Below, piece after piece: positions 12,104 to 25,800 of a stretch of DNA of 64,000 nucleotides. The position numbers and the translations under genes were made by a program. The stretch lies in contig CANNZV010000508.1 in NCBI GenBank assembly GCA_947561585.1, positions 186,001 through 250,000 of the forward strand. Direction: 5' to 3'. This DNA is from Caprella mutica (Eukaryota > Arthropoda > Malacostraca > Amphipoda > Caprellidae). A model generated the notes under the pieces. The model was given only the letters and a program-made list of their open reading frames with translations, made no database searches and was not told where the DNA came from. Position 1 is the stretch's first letter; the number at the start of each line of letters is the position of its first letter.

Positions 12104-13769
12104 TACATTGTATATAATATTTGAATAAGAGAAAAAACTGTATAAAGTTAAAATAATAATAATTTAACTTCAATATAATCCACTAAATAAATAAAAATTT
12201 ATCAAGATACAATACAATACTAAATAGCAGTTTATTGCAAAAATTATTTTTATATAGCATACGTATAACAAAATACATAAAAGTACTACTAACAAATGCA
12301 TATATTTTATTGTTTGTATGAAAAATAAGTAAACTAAATAAGTAACAAAAATGTAACACAGCAATAATAATTTGCAATGTTCATTGGAAATTATATATTC
12401 AGCAATGGATATCTTTTATAGAATTAGAGGATATAATTCTCATCGGTAATAAAACTATATTAATTTTTTTTGTTTAAAAGGACAATATTTTTCCATTAAA
12501 AACAGGAAGGATAAAATCTTTACAGAAGAGAAAATTCCTTCAGAAACTACGAGTGAGGGGGGGGGGGGGGGTTGAGTTCCTTGAAAAGGTGTACCACATC
12601 CTCTAAAACCTCTCCTTCCCTAGCTCTCTGGATCGTAATTAAGAGCAATTCGCTGTTGGATCCACAGTAAATATATACTGAAGTACACTAAATACAATAT
12701 TGGAACACCAGAAAATATTTTGTGTGAAGCCACACTGAGTTGTTTCCATTTATTTTTGATAAGACGGAACCAGGCAGAACCAGGACAGAAAGAATTAAAA
12801 GTCTTCCAGACATCCTCCTCAGAAACTATTCATTATTATCCATATTTTCAATGTAAAAAAGAATTGTCTTTCCAAACCAATTATTCATTTATGCGTTATA
12901 AATTTATCAACCAAATGCCTGTTAATAAAATCAAGATTATTAGAGACACATTTATTTTAACGCTTACTATCAGCTGATTACTATTATAACTGAATTAGAA
13001 AGAACAGCTATTTGCAACATCTGTCATAAAATTAATATACTCAAAAATTCAAATTTTTAAATGTATTCTATCAATAAAATAATTAGACTATGCAGAAAAT
13101 TTATTTTATTGGAATTCATTAAGAGTAACCTAATATTACGGCTAATAAATTGGTATTGATTTTGACCCGTTATTTTTAACGGGAAAGTGCACTAGCGATA
13201 TATAATGCTGAACTGAAGCTATGTAAATTTTCGAGGTATTTTTACTTCTCCTGTTAGTGAATCACGTGCGTAATCATAGCGACTACTAAATTATTACTGA
13301 GCGTAATTATTCTTTTCCGTGATGAAAGCAACAGTTATTGGTTAGATTAACATTTTTTTTGTACAAACGAAAGTTCAAGTATAATGCTACAAAATTAGTT
13401 GGGGTGACCCGTGATCTACTTTCAGGACCAAATATGGCTTATGTTGGAGGTACTTGTGCCCAGCACTGTACTATATTGTCAGTTTTCTTTAGAATTTTCA
13501 AGATCGAAGCCTCGAACATGGAGTGAGTAAGTAGTCGACAAATGATTTTACCAAATGAAAATCGTTCTTTAGTTGATTCATATAATTAATAGAAGTCGTG
13601 AATATCTAATGAAACTCTTGATATAAAGAATTTTTTGGTACTATCTAGTTAATAGTATTTCATTAAACAAATTTTCAGAAAATATCTTTTTTCAATTTCT
13701 AAAACTTAAATCATATCTTAAATTAGGCGTCTTATTCATTCTTGTATGACATCAAAGATTGACTCGAGC
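12104..13769. other. non-coding stretch downstream of the transporter
   Basis: Holds the 3' flank of the minus-strand transporter and otherwise nothing clear. There is a run of 15 G at about 12,557-12,571. At about 13,166-13,195 a palindrome-like cccgttatttttaacggg occurs, and a near copy lies at 45,487-45,515 at the edge of a short-unit array. Confidence 0.5.
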
Positions 13770-16700
13770 TCAGTAAGTGCACTCATGACTATTCAGAGGT
13801 TGTGATTGTTCTTCGTCTTCCATCTCTTCGTCAAAGAGTTCTGAAAGTAAGAATTACAAATTACTGCTCTATCTTAGAAACTCGGGAAACAGTTTTATTA
13901 ATATCCGAGATCGGATATCGAAGCCACCATTTCACCAGTGAATTTGATGTCGCATTTATTGACTGGTGGAAACCCCATATAACTATTCTTAAAAATTCAT
14001 AAATAATATATATTTACTCACCAGAGCCAAAAAAGTTCCAATGTTGCACATCTGCTGTGATGACCAACAGATAGAAGGTGGTGGAGACACCGTACATGGC
14101 AGAAGCTAGCAAGAAGACTGTGTTCCATTCGGCAAAAGTCTCCTGCGTTGAAGTAGAATAAGATAATTTTCATAGGGAAGGAGATGAGTGCCATCTTATA
14201 TATTTGTTGGGTTGTGTTTTAGTCTAATCAGGCAATGTGAACTCTACCCTACAACTCTTCTCCTCCTAACCCACTAAAGTAAGTGTAACGACTTGAAATA
14301 ACCCAAATGGGACTTCATTATTCAGATTCGCTAAGGTGCTATCGAGAGGTAATCTTTTCCGGTACCTCTGATATAAGAGACGTGCGAATATTTCTGTACT
14401 TACTGTAACTTTTGTCTTACATTCTTTTTAGTGATAAATCCAGTGATGATAGGGGATATGAATCCGGGAGTGGAAGAAAGGGCGTTTGTTAGACCATAGA
14501 GAGTGCCAGCAAACTGTGGTGACAAATCAATGTGGGAGCACATGTACCTAGATCAAAAACAATTGATTTATCAGTATAGAATAAACATTGCAATATGTAA
14601 ATTCAGTTTATATGTCAATATAGTATATCTTCTGCACCTGCTTGTTAATCAAATGGATTTTCAATATATATTTTCTTCACCTCCATTTACATATCACAAT
14701 ATTTACACATCTATTTGTAAACACAAAAATAGTTGTTATTCAATTGAATTTAAAACAACAAGCAAAGATAAGAAACAAAGGTTACTCCCGAAACTATAAG
14801 TGGGAGTGGTGTAATTATGATGAGTAGGTATGCATTCTATAGAGGGGTGTTATGATCGAGTGTTCTGATAGGCAACATTTTTTTCAAAGCTACTTTCCTG
14901 TCCTACTTTTTCAACAAAGTCCCTTGTACTATATGTAGCTCTTTCCATTTCATTCATATTAACTTTATTACAAGCTGGTTCTTGTTTTATAGTACGATTG
15001 TATCTTTCCAGCCACGTTTTTCAATGGAGATTTAAAATTTTAAAAATATCGCATGCTGCTATTTAGCATAAAATAGTTCAGTGTCAGTATTCACTCGATA
15101 TTTAACAAATGTAAATAACACTGGGCTTGATTTGTCTGCTAACAATCTAATACCCCCTTTCAATTGTTAATCATAACTAGGTATAGTATCCACTGTGTGT
15201 TGTGATTTCATGTCTAGTCATGATTTATTAGATAGAAGAAAAATTGAAAGTCAGGAAAGACTGCTTCCAATTTGGAAGACCCGGATATCTGTACGCAAAC
15301 TAGTTTCCATAATTGATCTAACTCTAATGCGTTTGACTATCAGAATGGACAGGAAGGTTTGAGTATGGGTTAAAAAAACACATGTCTTTTTTATAAGCCT
15401 AGGATACTATATTTTTTACAGGTTGTTAGTATATATACTAAACTAATGTGTACCAAATTACAAGTACAAATATTGAACATATACGAAGAAATAAATATAT
15501 ATTGTATATAAGACATTGGCAACTGAGAGAGCAGAGCTGTGATTGGTAGGAGTGTGACACAATCATAGCTCCCGCATATGTCTTTTTCCATGAAAACGTG
15601 GATGAAAGTGTGTTGAGTGGTTTGCTATCTGCATTTCAACGTTGCCACACGTCACCACAGTACAATTAATTTCCTAATTTACTTGATTTACGCTGATTTA
15701 ACCCGTATACGTAGATATTTTTTAACTTTTAAATTCAAAAATATGTTTGGTATTTATGTAGGAACAAAGTAAAGAAGGGCTGGTGAATTTAAATTAATGA
15801 CATGAAAAATATAAAATAATTTTAAAAGGATGTGCCTAGAAAACACACGTCAAACTCAAAAGGGTTAATACTATATCGGTCTTGAGATCATATTTGGTCA
15901 CTAAAATTAAGTAAGACAACAAAGTTTGCTGAACGATAAATGGTTGAGTGACTGAATAGGATCAAAAGAATGATAATGGATCAACATCATTCTTAACTCT
16001 ATAGATATGTACAATATCCATTTCAAAAGCTACTCACCCCGCATAACTAGTGCCGCATATACCGAGTGAGAGACATATAACGACAATTGCTAGTGTCTGG
16101 TTACATCCAACGAAACACATGCTCAGCAAACCCAACATTGGCCCATAACCAGCTGTATGAAAATTAATTTTGATAATAGTGATATACAAGTCAGGTACTG
16201 AAAAATTGCATATATTCACAAAAGCACATTCTCTTTATATATACCTAAAACCATGGAAAGTCTCCTGACATTTAGTATAGTGATCTTGCCCTTTATAGTA
16301 AGTGCAGTCATAAAGTTAGTGAATGAAACAGATACTATCAATGTCATCAAGTATGGAATGCTGGATAATAGTCCAATCTGGAAAAAAGAATTTGTAACTG
16401 CATGTAACTATTACTATAATAACACACAAATACAATGATTGCCAGAAATATGTGTAAATATTTTTTTTCGTTTTAATTCTGATAGTTTCCTATGAAATCA
16501 TCACTACTTTAACATATTGTAATCTGATCACCGTAATAGTGATTATGTACATGCAAAATATGAATTAATTAGGTGCCTTATCATCGTACCATCAAAATAG
16601 AAGATACTATAACTATGAATTTCTCAATGGTTGCACTAACCAACTGAAAATTAGTAGGAAAGCATTTGTATTGCAAACGAATCATGAGTAGGATTACGAA

Positions 16701-19700
16701 AGAGGAGCATAGTAATCGTGTTGCTGTTAGCATATAAGTATTTGGAAACGCTATTGTACTTGATGTGGTCAAACCAATTCTGTGGTTTGTCCTTAGGAAG
16801 GTTAATAGTTGTGGAAAGAAAGATGTTTGCGCTATTAAATGATATCCTATGTTGAAATTTTTCTTACAAAGAATCTTTTCTTTGGTAACTTTGAAATTTG
16901 AATTTGTTTTCCTATCGTTTCTTGGTTTTCAGCTCCCACTGACCGAAATTCTCGCATTACATGTCGTATAAATATTTAAAAAAAAGTGTCAAAATATCAG
17001 AATAATTGCTAGTGAATTATGTTTTATTAAATTTGCTGTTAAATTAGAAACAAACCAAAATTGTAATTGCCCCATATATACCCAGTGTTGCGTGAATTCA
17101 ACTCTTAAAGAATACGATGCAAAATTACACTCACTGGAAATTTTAACCTGCTCATAAGTTTGAACTATTTTTTGTATTCGGAAAAAGTTTGAATTTTTTT
17201 TTTGATCTGCAGATTTTAACCTTTTGAAATGTGAAAGAAAATGATTGTAAAGAAATATTAGTATCACTTCAATGTTAATTTCTATGTTTTTTCATTCACA
17301 ATTTCGCACTATATAGTATATAATTAACATTTGTATACTAAATTTTTATCAATTCATGAAAGGATAAGTTTAAGGATAACCGCATGGAAATTGTCTGTAT
17401 GACAGTTGTCCCTATGACAATTATTGTCCGTATAGCAGTTATCCGCATGGCAGTTGTCCGTATGGCAGTTATTCGCATGGCAGTTGTCCGTACCGCAGTT
17501 GTCCTTTTAACTGTTGTCCGTATAACAGATATCCGCATGGCAGTTGTCCGTGTGGCAGTTATTCACATGGCAGTTGTCCATACGGCATTTTTCGCATGGC
17601 AGATGTTCGTACACCTTCTATGCTATGTTCAATACTTTGTCTTTCGAAGCTCTGTCTGCACACCCACGGAAACATACAACCATGCAATCACCAAAATGGA
17701 TACAGTTTATGTGTTTCTTAACAGATCAGCATAGAATGTTAGATTTCCGCATGTGTTGTTGTTGTTGTATTATAATATCTCAAATGTCATTAATATTAAT
17801 GGAAAACTAACAGATTTAGATAAAAAAATGACTTGCATTTAAGTATGGCACGCAGAGAATATAGATTTACAATAGTAATTAATTATATGAAAGAAATCAT
17901 GATCCTTACATTCATTATATCCATGTGCTGAATGTGACTGAGATAGGTGGGTAACTCTGTCATTAAAGTATAGAAACCCCAATTGTATCCAAAGTGCATG
18001 ACAGCTGTTGCCCAGAAAGGCAAACTAGTTATAATGTGTTTCCATGGGATATCCTGAAATAAAATTAAATTCAGTTAATAATTTAGACTAAGTGTATCTT
18101 CTATCTTTCAGATGATGGGTTTACTAACTATTTTTCTTTCTTTCTTAATTAGAGTTATCGGACGTAACTTCTTGTACTCCCAATCAGAAATTCTAGGATG
18201 TTGAGCCGGCGAATCACGAACTAGTGTGAACCAGAAGATTGACCAAATGATTCCAATTATACCAGAAATGTGAAAGAAGGAAGGCCATCCTCCCAGGAAA
18301 TCACTGCTGCACATAATTCCAGTCAATGATAATGCTGCCATAATTCCAAATTGAACGCCTTCCATTGAAAAAAAAGAAAAATTATCATTCAAGTTAAATT
18401 TTTTTGACAAAATTGGATATCGGATCAAGGAATCTGGATAATTCCATGATTTTTACATTTTCTAATAATATATCAGAGACTCATGTAATAATTTTTAAAA
18501 TTCTACTTTCATCAAACAAAAATACCTTTGTGAAAAACATAATTGGTAATAAATGACTAAATTTTACACACCCGTATAAACCATGCCAGAAAACCTTGAT
18601 CTTTCTTCTGGTAAAGTCCATGAAGCCAAAAGAGCATTAATTGCTGGGAATGTAACTCCCTGAAATACGAATGATGTCTTTGCAGCATAATTGATTAGCC
18701 ATTGCTCGTGAATTATTTTAAAACGAAATTAATCATTTACATCATCACATCATATAATTACATCAAAACAACCAGCAAATACTCTGACAGCGATGAAAAA
18801 ATTGATAGAGACTCTAGCAGCAAAAGGAGAGAAAAATGTCATCGTTGAACATCCTAGAATGCCGAGACCAATCACCAGTCTGCTTCCATATCGCTCTGCT
18901 GCAATTCCACCAACTAAGTTGGTGAGAGTATAACCCCAATAATAGGAACTCAGAAGCAAACCTTGTTCTGATGCATCCCAGTCAAACTCTCCTTCTTTCT
19001 TAGACTGAATCTTCTAAAATAAAATGTTAAAATTTAAATATTCTTTTGTTAATGACAAATTATATATTTGGTTCGGATAAGTTATAAAGTTTTCACCTAA
19101 TTGGAATTAGGTTTTATCAGAAGATAAATATCACCAAAATTGTAAATTCATTATCTGGATTCGAAAAAAGCTCAACGCTAGCAGATAAACAGCTATACAG
19201 GTATGTGTTGACTCTTTATATATACCTGCAAAATATCTATAAATATCGTTCTATGTCAGAATTATATTAAAAATTTTAAGTTCTACATACAGGGAAATGC
19301 TTACCTCCATAACATTTTTCTGGATGGAACCCTCATGGTAAGGACATGAAAGGTTGTTATTGTAGGATGGTACATCGACGAGAGTATTGTTCTTTTTCAC
19401 CATGGCTATTATTGCAATTGAGATGTTCATTTTATTGGCGAACACTATGGCGGAGCCGATGAACCCCAAAAGAGTTATAGTATATTGACATAGCCATCGA
19501 ACTGCAAGAAAAAATGAAGAGCTCGATTAAAGTATAAAAAAAATGGAAAACTGAATATTCTGATGCTCAGTTATTCAAACTATAACAATTAGTATGAGAA
19601 AAATAGATTTGTACAACTCATATTTTAATGATTATTTCTCTACTGTAGTCTTAAGAATCAATATTAAGATGAATTATTCAAAGACTAATTGAAGGATGAA

Positions 19701-19960
19701 CCTTCAATGAATTATGTGGGTAATTCGACTGGAAAAATTTAATTCGATTGGAAAATGTTCGACGTCTTCCGTCTCTCTCTTGCGATATTTATAACAATAT
19801 CTAATTACAATTATAGTCAAACAACTTTACATCTAATAATGCATATTTAAAACAATTTTATTGAAAGATAAATATTATTGATCAATATATAAAAAATTAA
19901 CTCACAAGTATTTTCTTCCGCTGGCAAAACGAATGATTGTTCGACTGACTTCGGACTCAT
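13770..19960 (-). CDS. SLC17-type transporter (putative inorganic phosphate/anion cotransporter), 11 exons
   Basis: Membrane carrier of the major facilitator superfamily, anion:cation symporter branch; the substrate cannot be read from sequence. Coding exons in gene order: 19,960-19,906; 19,501-19,305; 19,013-18,762; 18,659-18,572; 18,358-18,129; 18,053-17,910; 16,377-16,245; 16,152-16,038; 14,547-14,421; 14,142-14,022; 13,840-13,770. Every intron is GT-AG and all phases agree, giving 510 codons from ATG to TGA. Residues about 20-53 are the first membrane segment (LLGFIGSAIVFANKMNISIA). An N-glycosylation sequon (N68, NLS) lies in the first loop. WDASEQGLLLSSYYWGY (about 96) and GVTFPAINALLASW (about 169) are family signatures. 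FGYNWGFYTLMTELPTY is segment 7, and SPQFAGTLYGLTN (about 413) lies near segment 10. The C-terminal tail is acidic. The loop encoded by exon 7 departs from the usual family pattern. Introns hold a minisatellite but no transposon that breaks an exon. Confidence 0.95.
17380..17612. repeat. 15-bp minisatellite in a transporter intron
   Basis: About 15 imperfect copies of a 15-bp unit close to ccgtatggcagttgt, with phase kept despite substitutions. It lies in the intron between the sixth and seventh coding exons of the transporter. Because the unit is a multiple of three, both strands show repetitive open frames (Arg/Thr/Met or Val/Ile rich), which are artefacts. Confidence 0.9.
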
Positions 19961-20103
19961 AGTATGTACTTATAATATAATATTAATTATGCTGTTTCAA
20001 AAATTGGAGTAAAACCTACAAATTTAAGGTTTCCCCAAAGGATGCCCACAGGAAAAAAAAAAGCGCACAGGAACTTTATCCTAATGAAAAATTGTCATAG
20101 GTA

Positions 20104-21363
20104 CAGGGTGGGGCGTAAGTTTGGAAGCAAATGAAAGTGCATATTATAATCCAACGAAAAATATATTTAATAATTTACAGTTATGTATTATTACATAAGG
20201 GTTTTAAGAATTCAAAAATCATAAATTTATTCAAAATGTTCCCCCTTGTTTTTAATAACAGCCTCAAATCTCCTCCGAACTCCTCCTACTGCGGCACGCA
20301 ACTGTTTTTGTGTAATTTCCTTCCAAGATCTCTGGAGCGAACGCTTTAAATCATCCACACTGCGATGGAATTTACCACAGGCCTTTGATTCAAGAATGGA
20401 CCATACCGAAAAGTCCATAGGATTATCATCTGGGGAGCAGGGAGGCCACATTTCTTTGGACCAAAACCGTGGAAGATGGTCATGGCACCAGTTTTGCTGA
20501 AATGTCCATAGAGTGTCATTACCGAAGTGATCCTTAGCTGACTCCAACATGGCGTCAAAATATTCTCAATATAACATTTAGCATTGATTTTGGCGCCTTG
20601 TTCCACAAAAATTAAAGGAGATCTCCAAGTTTCTGAAACGGCGGCCCAGACCATTACTGAAGCAGGTTTCATGGTTCTGTGGACAGTTTTTTGGTTGTAT
20701 GGGATGTCTTTTGCACTTTTACCAATTATTCTGTCATTCCTCCGGTTGTGAGCCATTTCCACTGTGAAAATATTTTCGTCAGACCATACAATTTCACCAG
20801 CCGTGCCAGACTTCAATTCTCTCAGAAGTGCTTTGCTTCTCTCCAATCTCTTTTTCTTTACAGCTTCTGACAGAGTCTGTCTCTTTTGGAGGGTGAAAGA
20901 GGACATCTTTAGGTCTTCTTTGACAACTCTTCTCAATGTTCTGGGACTCGCATTAGCTGTTTTGGCTAACAATCGTATTGCCTTTTCGGGTTCCTCCTGA
21001 TCTTCTCTCGGGAACATTTTTTTCAGTTGTTTGGTGCGTTGTGAGCGTGGTCTACCACTTCTTGGACGATCAGTCGAGTCTCCTCTCTCATTAAAACGCT
21101 TCACACACTTCCAAACAGTCGATCTCGCTATTGAGAGAGTCTTTGAAATGACGGAATCTGACTTCCCGGCACGGTGTAGAGCAATAATGTCTTCTCTTTT
21201 GTCTGACATTTTTGAATTGACTAAATTTTTGTAAAAAATAACACTGCCACGTCATAATGTAGTGTCTCTACTATAGTTCAAACCCTATCACCTACTTAGG
21301 AACTTATTTTTAAGAATTATATTAATGTTTGAAAAATTGCTTCCAAACTTACGCCCTACCCTG
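20104..21363 (-). mobile_element. Tc1/mariner-family transposon with intact termini
   Basis: Terminal inverted repeats start cagggtggggcgtaagtttg on the left and read cagggtagggcgtaagtttg inverted on the right. Both ends are flanked by TA. Length is 1,260 bp. It sits about 140 bp upstream of the start codon of the transporter, so it could separate that gene from its promoter or add to it. One damaged transposase frame fills most of the element. Confidence 0.92.
20227..21209 (-). pseudogene. Tc1-like transposase, frameshifted, second catalytic Asp deleted
   Basis: Starts at an ATG (MSDKREDIIALHRAGKSDSV). A paired HTH DNA-binding region covers the first ~110 residues, with the linker GRPRSQRTKQ. 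The first catalytic Asp is in VWSDENIF. A frameshift near 20,535 moves the rest (GNDTLWTFQQ onward) to another frame. In this family FQQ is followed by DGAPAH-like residues carrying the second Asp; here FQQ runs straight into NWCHDHLPRFW, so about 13 residues including that Asp are missing. The third acidic site, in SPDDNPMDF, is present. The C-terminus (VIKNKGEHFE) is complete. The enzyme should be dead, but the termini could still be moved by a related enzyme. Confidence 0.88.
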
Positions 21364-21697
21364 TATAACACCCACAAAAAAAATAACACAGTAAAGAGGT
21401 GAAACTGAAATTATTTAATTTAGTACTATTATCAGCCTCTCATGTCATTACGCAGTTCAATGAAGAACTCTTGCATTGTGAACTATCCCGATTGATTAGT
21501 TTATGAATAATGAAGTAGCTGTGTCTGTCATCTCTATGCAGGGTGATTAAAAAAAGGCAACAGTATTTTTGGAAGATAATATTTTCCAAACTATACGAGC
21601 CATCTTGTAATGCTTTATTGCCTCTTGAAGATAATCTTTTCTTCAATTAATTGATCTATTCATTTTAATTTGTGACATCGAACAATGGTGTGACATT

Positions 21698-22749
21698 TGT
21701 AGCGGCCGGGTAATAAAAATCTTTGAATGCTTATATTTTGTACTCCGACCTCCGTAACACGTGCCTGCGAACAAGGACACAAATCAAATTCTAGCAATGA
21801 AACAATAACAATAATTAACCTAACTAGATTAACAAACTATTAAATCAAAGAAACAGAATACTAAACTACCACGAACGTAATATACCTTCAAAACACTGAA
21901 TAAAAGAAACAATATTCAGATAGAAAATACCCAATGGAATAAACCTAAAATAACTTCACGAACAAAGTTACAAAATGGTAGGTAGGTGAAATGATTTAAT
22001 AAGGCTATGGAGTCATATTGACGATATAATATGAAACTGGTCGATAATTGGAATCTAAACCATAACTAAAAATATACACCAACCATCTATGGACTTAAAT
22101 TCAAAAAATAATTTAGTAAGTAATGAAATAGTGGAAGGATTTAGAAACGCCATAAATAAGTAGTTTCTAACGGAATTTGGTATAAAGACACTATTGACAA
22201 GGTTATACATTTGAAGCTACGCGAATAAGAACTAATTTACAGGCACACAAAATACATAAATTGATATTATCTACCTAATATCAAACTATCAAAATAAAAA
22301 AGATAATAGTTAATGCTAAATTGAATATAATAAATAAGGAAACCAGTGCCAAGTGATTATGGACACTTCTAAATGAATTAAAGAATAAAACTGTTAATGG
22401 CGATAAATGAAATTATAGCTAGGCTAGTTTTAATCTACACAAAAAATATGACAATATTGGTAACTTACTAAATGTAGTTCGGCTCAGTTCAAAGTTGATA
22501 GTTTGCGGGCTTACAATTAGAACCTTCATCTTCCGTCACTCAACATATAATGAATAATAATAGCAGCTGATTTACGGCGGTTATAAGAAAGTCATCTTAA
22601 CATGATATTTAAATGAATAGCATATGCAAACTATATGTTAGGTATGAAATAAAGATGAACGCAGGATAATAATTGAATATATAAACAATAAATGATGATA
22701 ACCAAAATGAAAGTATATAGATTGTAACAAAAAATGGTAGTTCGCCACA
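21698..22749 (-). repeat. 3' LTR of the BEL/Pao element
   Basis: Begins tgtagcggccgggtaat and ends gtagttcgccaca on the + strand. Aligned with 36,946-37,998 it shows about 12-13 substitutions or single-base indels (for example attaaatcaaag against attaaattaaag, and aataatagcagc against aataagagcagc). No gene is inside. Confidence 0.95.
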
Positions 22750-22761
22750 CTCCCCCCGCAG
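22750..22761 (-). promoter_or_regulatory. polypurine tract next to the 3' LTR
   Basis: Reverse complement of ctccccccgcag directly abuts the LTR boundary at 22,749. A purine tract here primes plus-strand DNA synthesis in LTR retroelements. The position fits exactly, and it marks the minus strand as the coding strand. Confidence 0.75.
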
Positions 22762-22863
22762 TCACGCAAGAGTGACGAATAATTAAATGATTAACATTTG
22801 TGATTCTTCGATGGTATCAGCAAGACCAAATCATTGATACAACGTCTTAGATAAGGATTCGAT

Positions 22864-25800
22864 TCATTTTTTACACCCCATTCTCAATGTAATGTTGCGA
22901 ACGAGACCATCTCTCCCAGTTTCTACAGAGTGGACTCGTGCCATGGGCCAATTGTTGCGAAGACATGGCTCACGTAGTAGGACAAGGTCTCCTTCGCAGA
23001 TGCATGGAGTTTTCTTCTGCCACTTGTGACGCTCTGTTAGTTTGTTTATGAAGTTAAGACGCCATCTGACCCAAAATTGTTCTGCCAGATACTAGATGCG
23101 TCTCCATCTTGCCTGGCCGTAGTGGAGTACGTCAGAAGAATTCAACATTTTGTCCGTAGATGCGTTGGTGTTACCATCCCTCATGTCTAGGAGCATTGAA
23201 GGGTATATTGGCTCTGGATCGTTTGGGTTAAACGTGGCTTCGTAAAGAGGGGTGTGGTTTACTATGGATGCCGCTTCTTGTATAAGTGTGCAAAACTCTT
23301 CCCTCGATAGTCTACGTGGTCCAAGTTGTTTAATAGCAGCGGAAAGAACCTTCTTTACGCTTCCGACCTTTCTTTCCCATACGCCAGCTTGATGACTTGT
23401 TGCTGGCGGTATGAGATCCCAAGTTAGCTGTGAATTGTGCTGCAGCATCCGCTTTCTGACAGGTAGGAAATTAGTACCGTTGTCACTGCGGAACCGTGTG
23501 CAATTTCCTCGGATAGCGGAAAATCTCCTTAGAGCCAAGTCAAGAGAGGTTGCATCCAAACGGCTCGGCTATTTAAACAGGTTAAGAGTAGGACCCATAT
23601 CTTCTTATCGCAGTGATTTCTACGAGTTGATCTTGCGTCTTGGATAAGATAAGGACCGAATGTATCCATTCCGATTGAGGAAAAAGGAGGAAGCTCCTAG
23701 AGTCGATCAGGGGGTAAGTTTGCCATTTGCTGGTGCAGGAGTGTTCCTCTTAATTTCTTGCATGTGATGCAATTTTTCAACAAAGTACGAATTACACTAC
23801 TGCCTTTATGTATATGGTATCCAGCTTGTCTAAGAGAAGCGTGTGTAATTATCCTGCCTTGATGATACACTTTTTCATGCTGGTGAGTTAGTATCAACCG
23901 CGAGATTGCACCACTGGTCGGTAGTAGTATTGGATGCTTGAATCCATGGTCCATTCGACTGTGATGCAGTCTTCCACCCACTCGGATGAGGTCATCTTCG
24001 ATGTAAAGGCAAAGTTTCGATAGAGCGTGGCTGTTACTTAGAGGTTCACCTTTCAATAGTTTTGATAATACGTCAGGAAAGTGTTCCTCTTGAGACAGTT
24101 TGATCATGAAGTGAAGTCGGCGGTTATCTGCAACTACGTTAGAAGGGTTTCTTTTTACCTTTCGGAGCCAAAACTGCGCAGACTTTTGAACTGCTGTAAA
24201 TATTAGCACAGCACGGCTAAGGTTGTTGGTTTGCGAGCATATCTTTTCTGATAAGGATGGAGAAGTTTGTTTCACAGATAAACACTTTCTTTCTTCTACT
24301 GTTTCAGGGAGATCAGGAAACTCCTGAATCTGTTTGGGAACAACATTTACTTCCCAAAGAAACTCTGGCCCTATCAACCATCTACTCTTCTTCAATTCCT
24401 TTGACTTTTGAGGTCGTGTGGCCAAGTCAGCCGTATTTTCTTTAGTTGGTACATAGTTCCACTGTTTGGGCTCGGAGACAGTGAGAATCGCATTTACTCT
24501 ACCTGTGATATATCTGGTAAACCTTCTCACATTATTATTTATGTAACCAAGTACGACTCGACTATCACTGTAATACTCAATCTTTTCTAGTGGGATCATG
24601 AGCTCATTTTTTATGTATAGAGATGATTGCGCTCCTTCAAGGGCAGCGCATAGCTCCATCCTTGGAATTGACGTTGCAGCTTTAGGTGAAACTTTAGAGT
24701 TTGCAAACACGAACGAAACGTTCACATTGTCATTGTCATCGACTAGTCTGATATATATTATGAATCCTATAGCTTCATCACTAGGATCGCAAAACACATG
24801 TAATTCTCTAACTAGAATATTTCCAAAATGACACGGTTGGAAGCTCCTAGGTATGCGAATTTCTTCAGATTCCTTTAGTGAAGATAGCCATACAATCCAT
24901 GTATGAGCAATATCGTCTGGAATTGCGTCATCCCAATCTAGTTCAACCAGTGGACTATTTGCATTGGCTCTAGAAGAAATTATCATCCTTTGAATTAGTT
25001 TACCAGCCAGAATAACTGGTGTAACTAAACTAAGCGGGTCAAACGGAGTATGTATTGTGCTCAAAATTCCTCTCTTGGTTAACGGTCTGTCTGGGAATTC
25101 GCATTTGACAACCAATTAATCTGTTGCGACTGACCAGGAGATATCAAGAGTTTTTTGAAGCTCTGCGTCTCGCAAGTCGACATTATCGCAATCAATAGCA
25201 CATTCACTTTGTGGAAATGCACTCATGACTTCTACCTTATTAGACACAAACTTATGGATACGAATGAAATATTCATTCAGAATATTCACAGCTCCTTGTA
25301 GATTCAAAATGGCCTCTTCTACTGTGTCAGCACTTCCAAGGCAGTCGTCAACGTAGAAGTTGTATTTGATCATATCCACTGCATTAGGATATTTCTTAGC
25401 TTCTTTTGAATTGGTAGTAAATCGAAGACCAAAGTTTGCAATAGCCGGTGACGACTTATTTCCAAAATTATGCACATTACTGCGACATTCTATGATTATA
25501 TCATCAGGGTTATTGTTTCGCCACCAGAAGAACCTGGTCAGATTTCTGTGTTCCGGTGATAAACTGAAACTATGAAACATAGTCTCCAAATCACCAGAAA
25601 AACCTATTTTAACGTGGCGAAACCGGGTCAGGACTCCAACGATTCTGTTGCCTTCGTCGGGACCTTGCAGCAAAACGTCATTCAAACTACGACCATGATA
25701 TGATGCACTGCTGTCGAATACTATCCGTAGTTTGTTTTTGCGGGGATGCATAATAGGAAACACGGGAATGTAAAATGTGGTGTCTTTACAATCATTTTTG

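Noticed and set aside
16253..16438. Plus-strand 61-codon frame
   Set aside because: It is the shadow of transporter exon 7 on the other strand, whose reading fits in phase with its neighbours.
17338..17734. Ile/Thr/Arg and Met/Val repetitive frames on both strands
   Set aside because: They come from the 15-bp intron minisatellite of the transporter.
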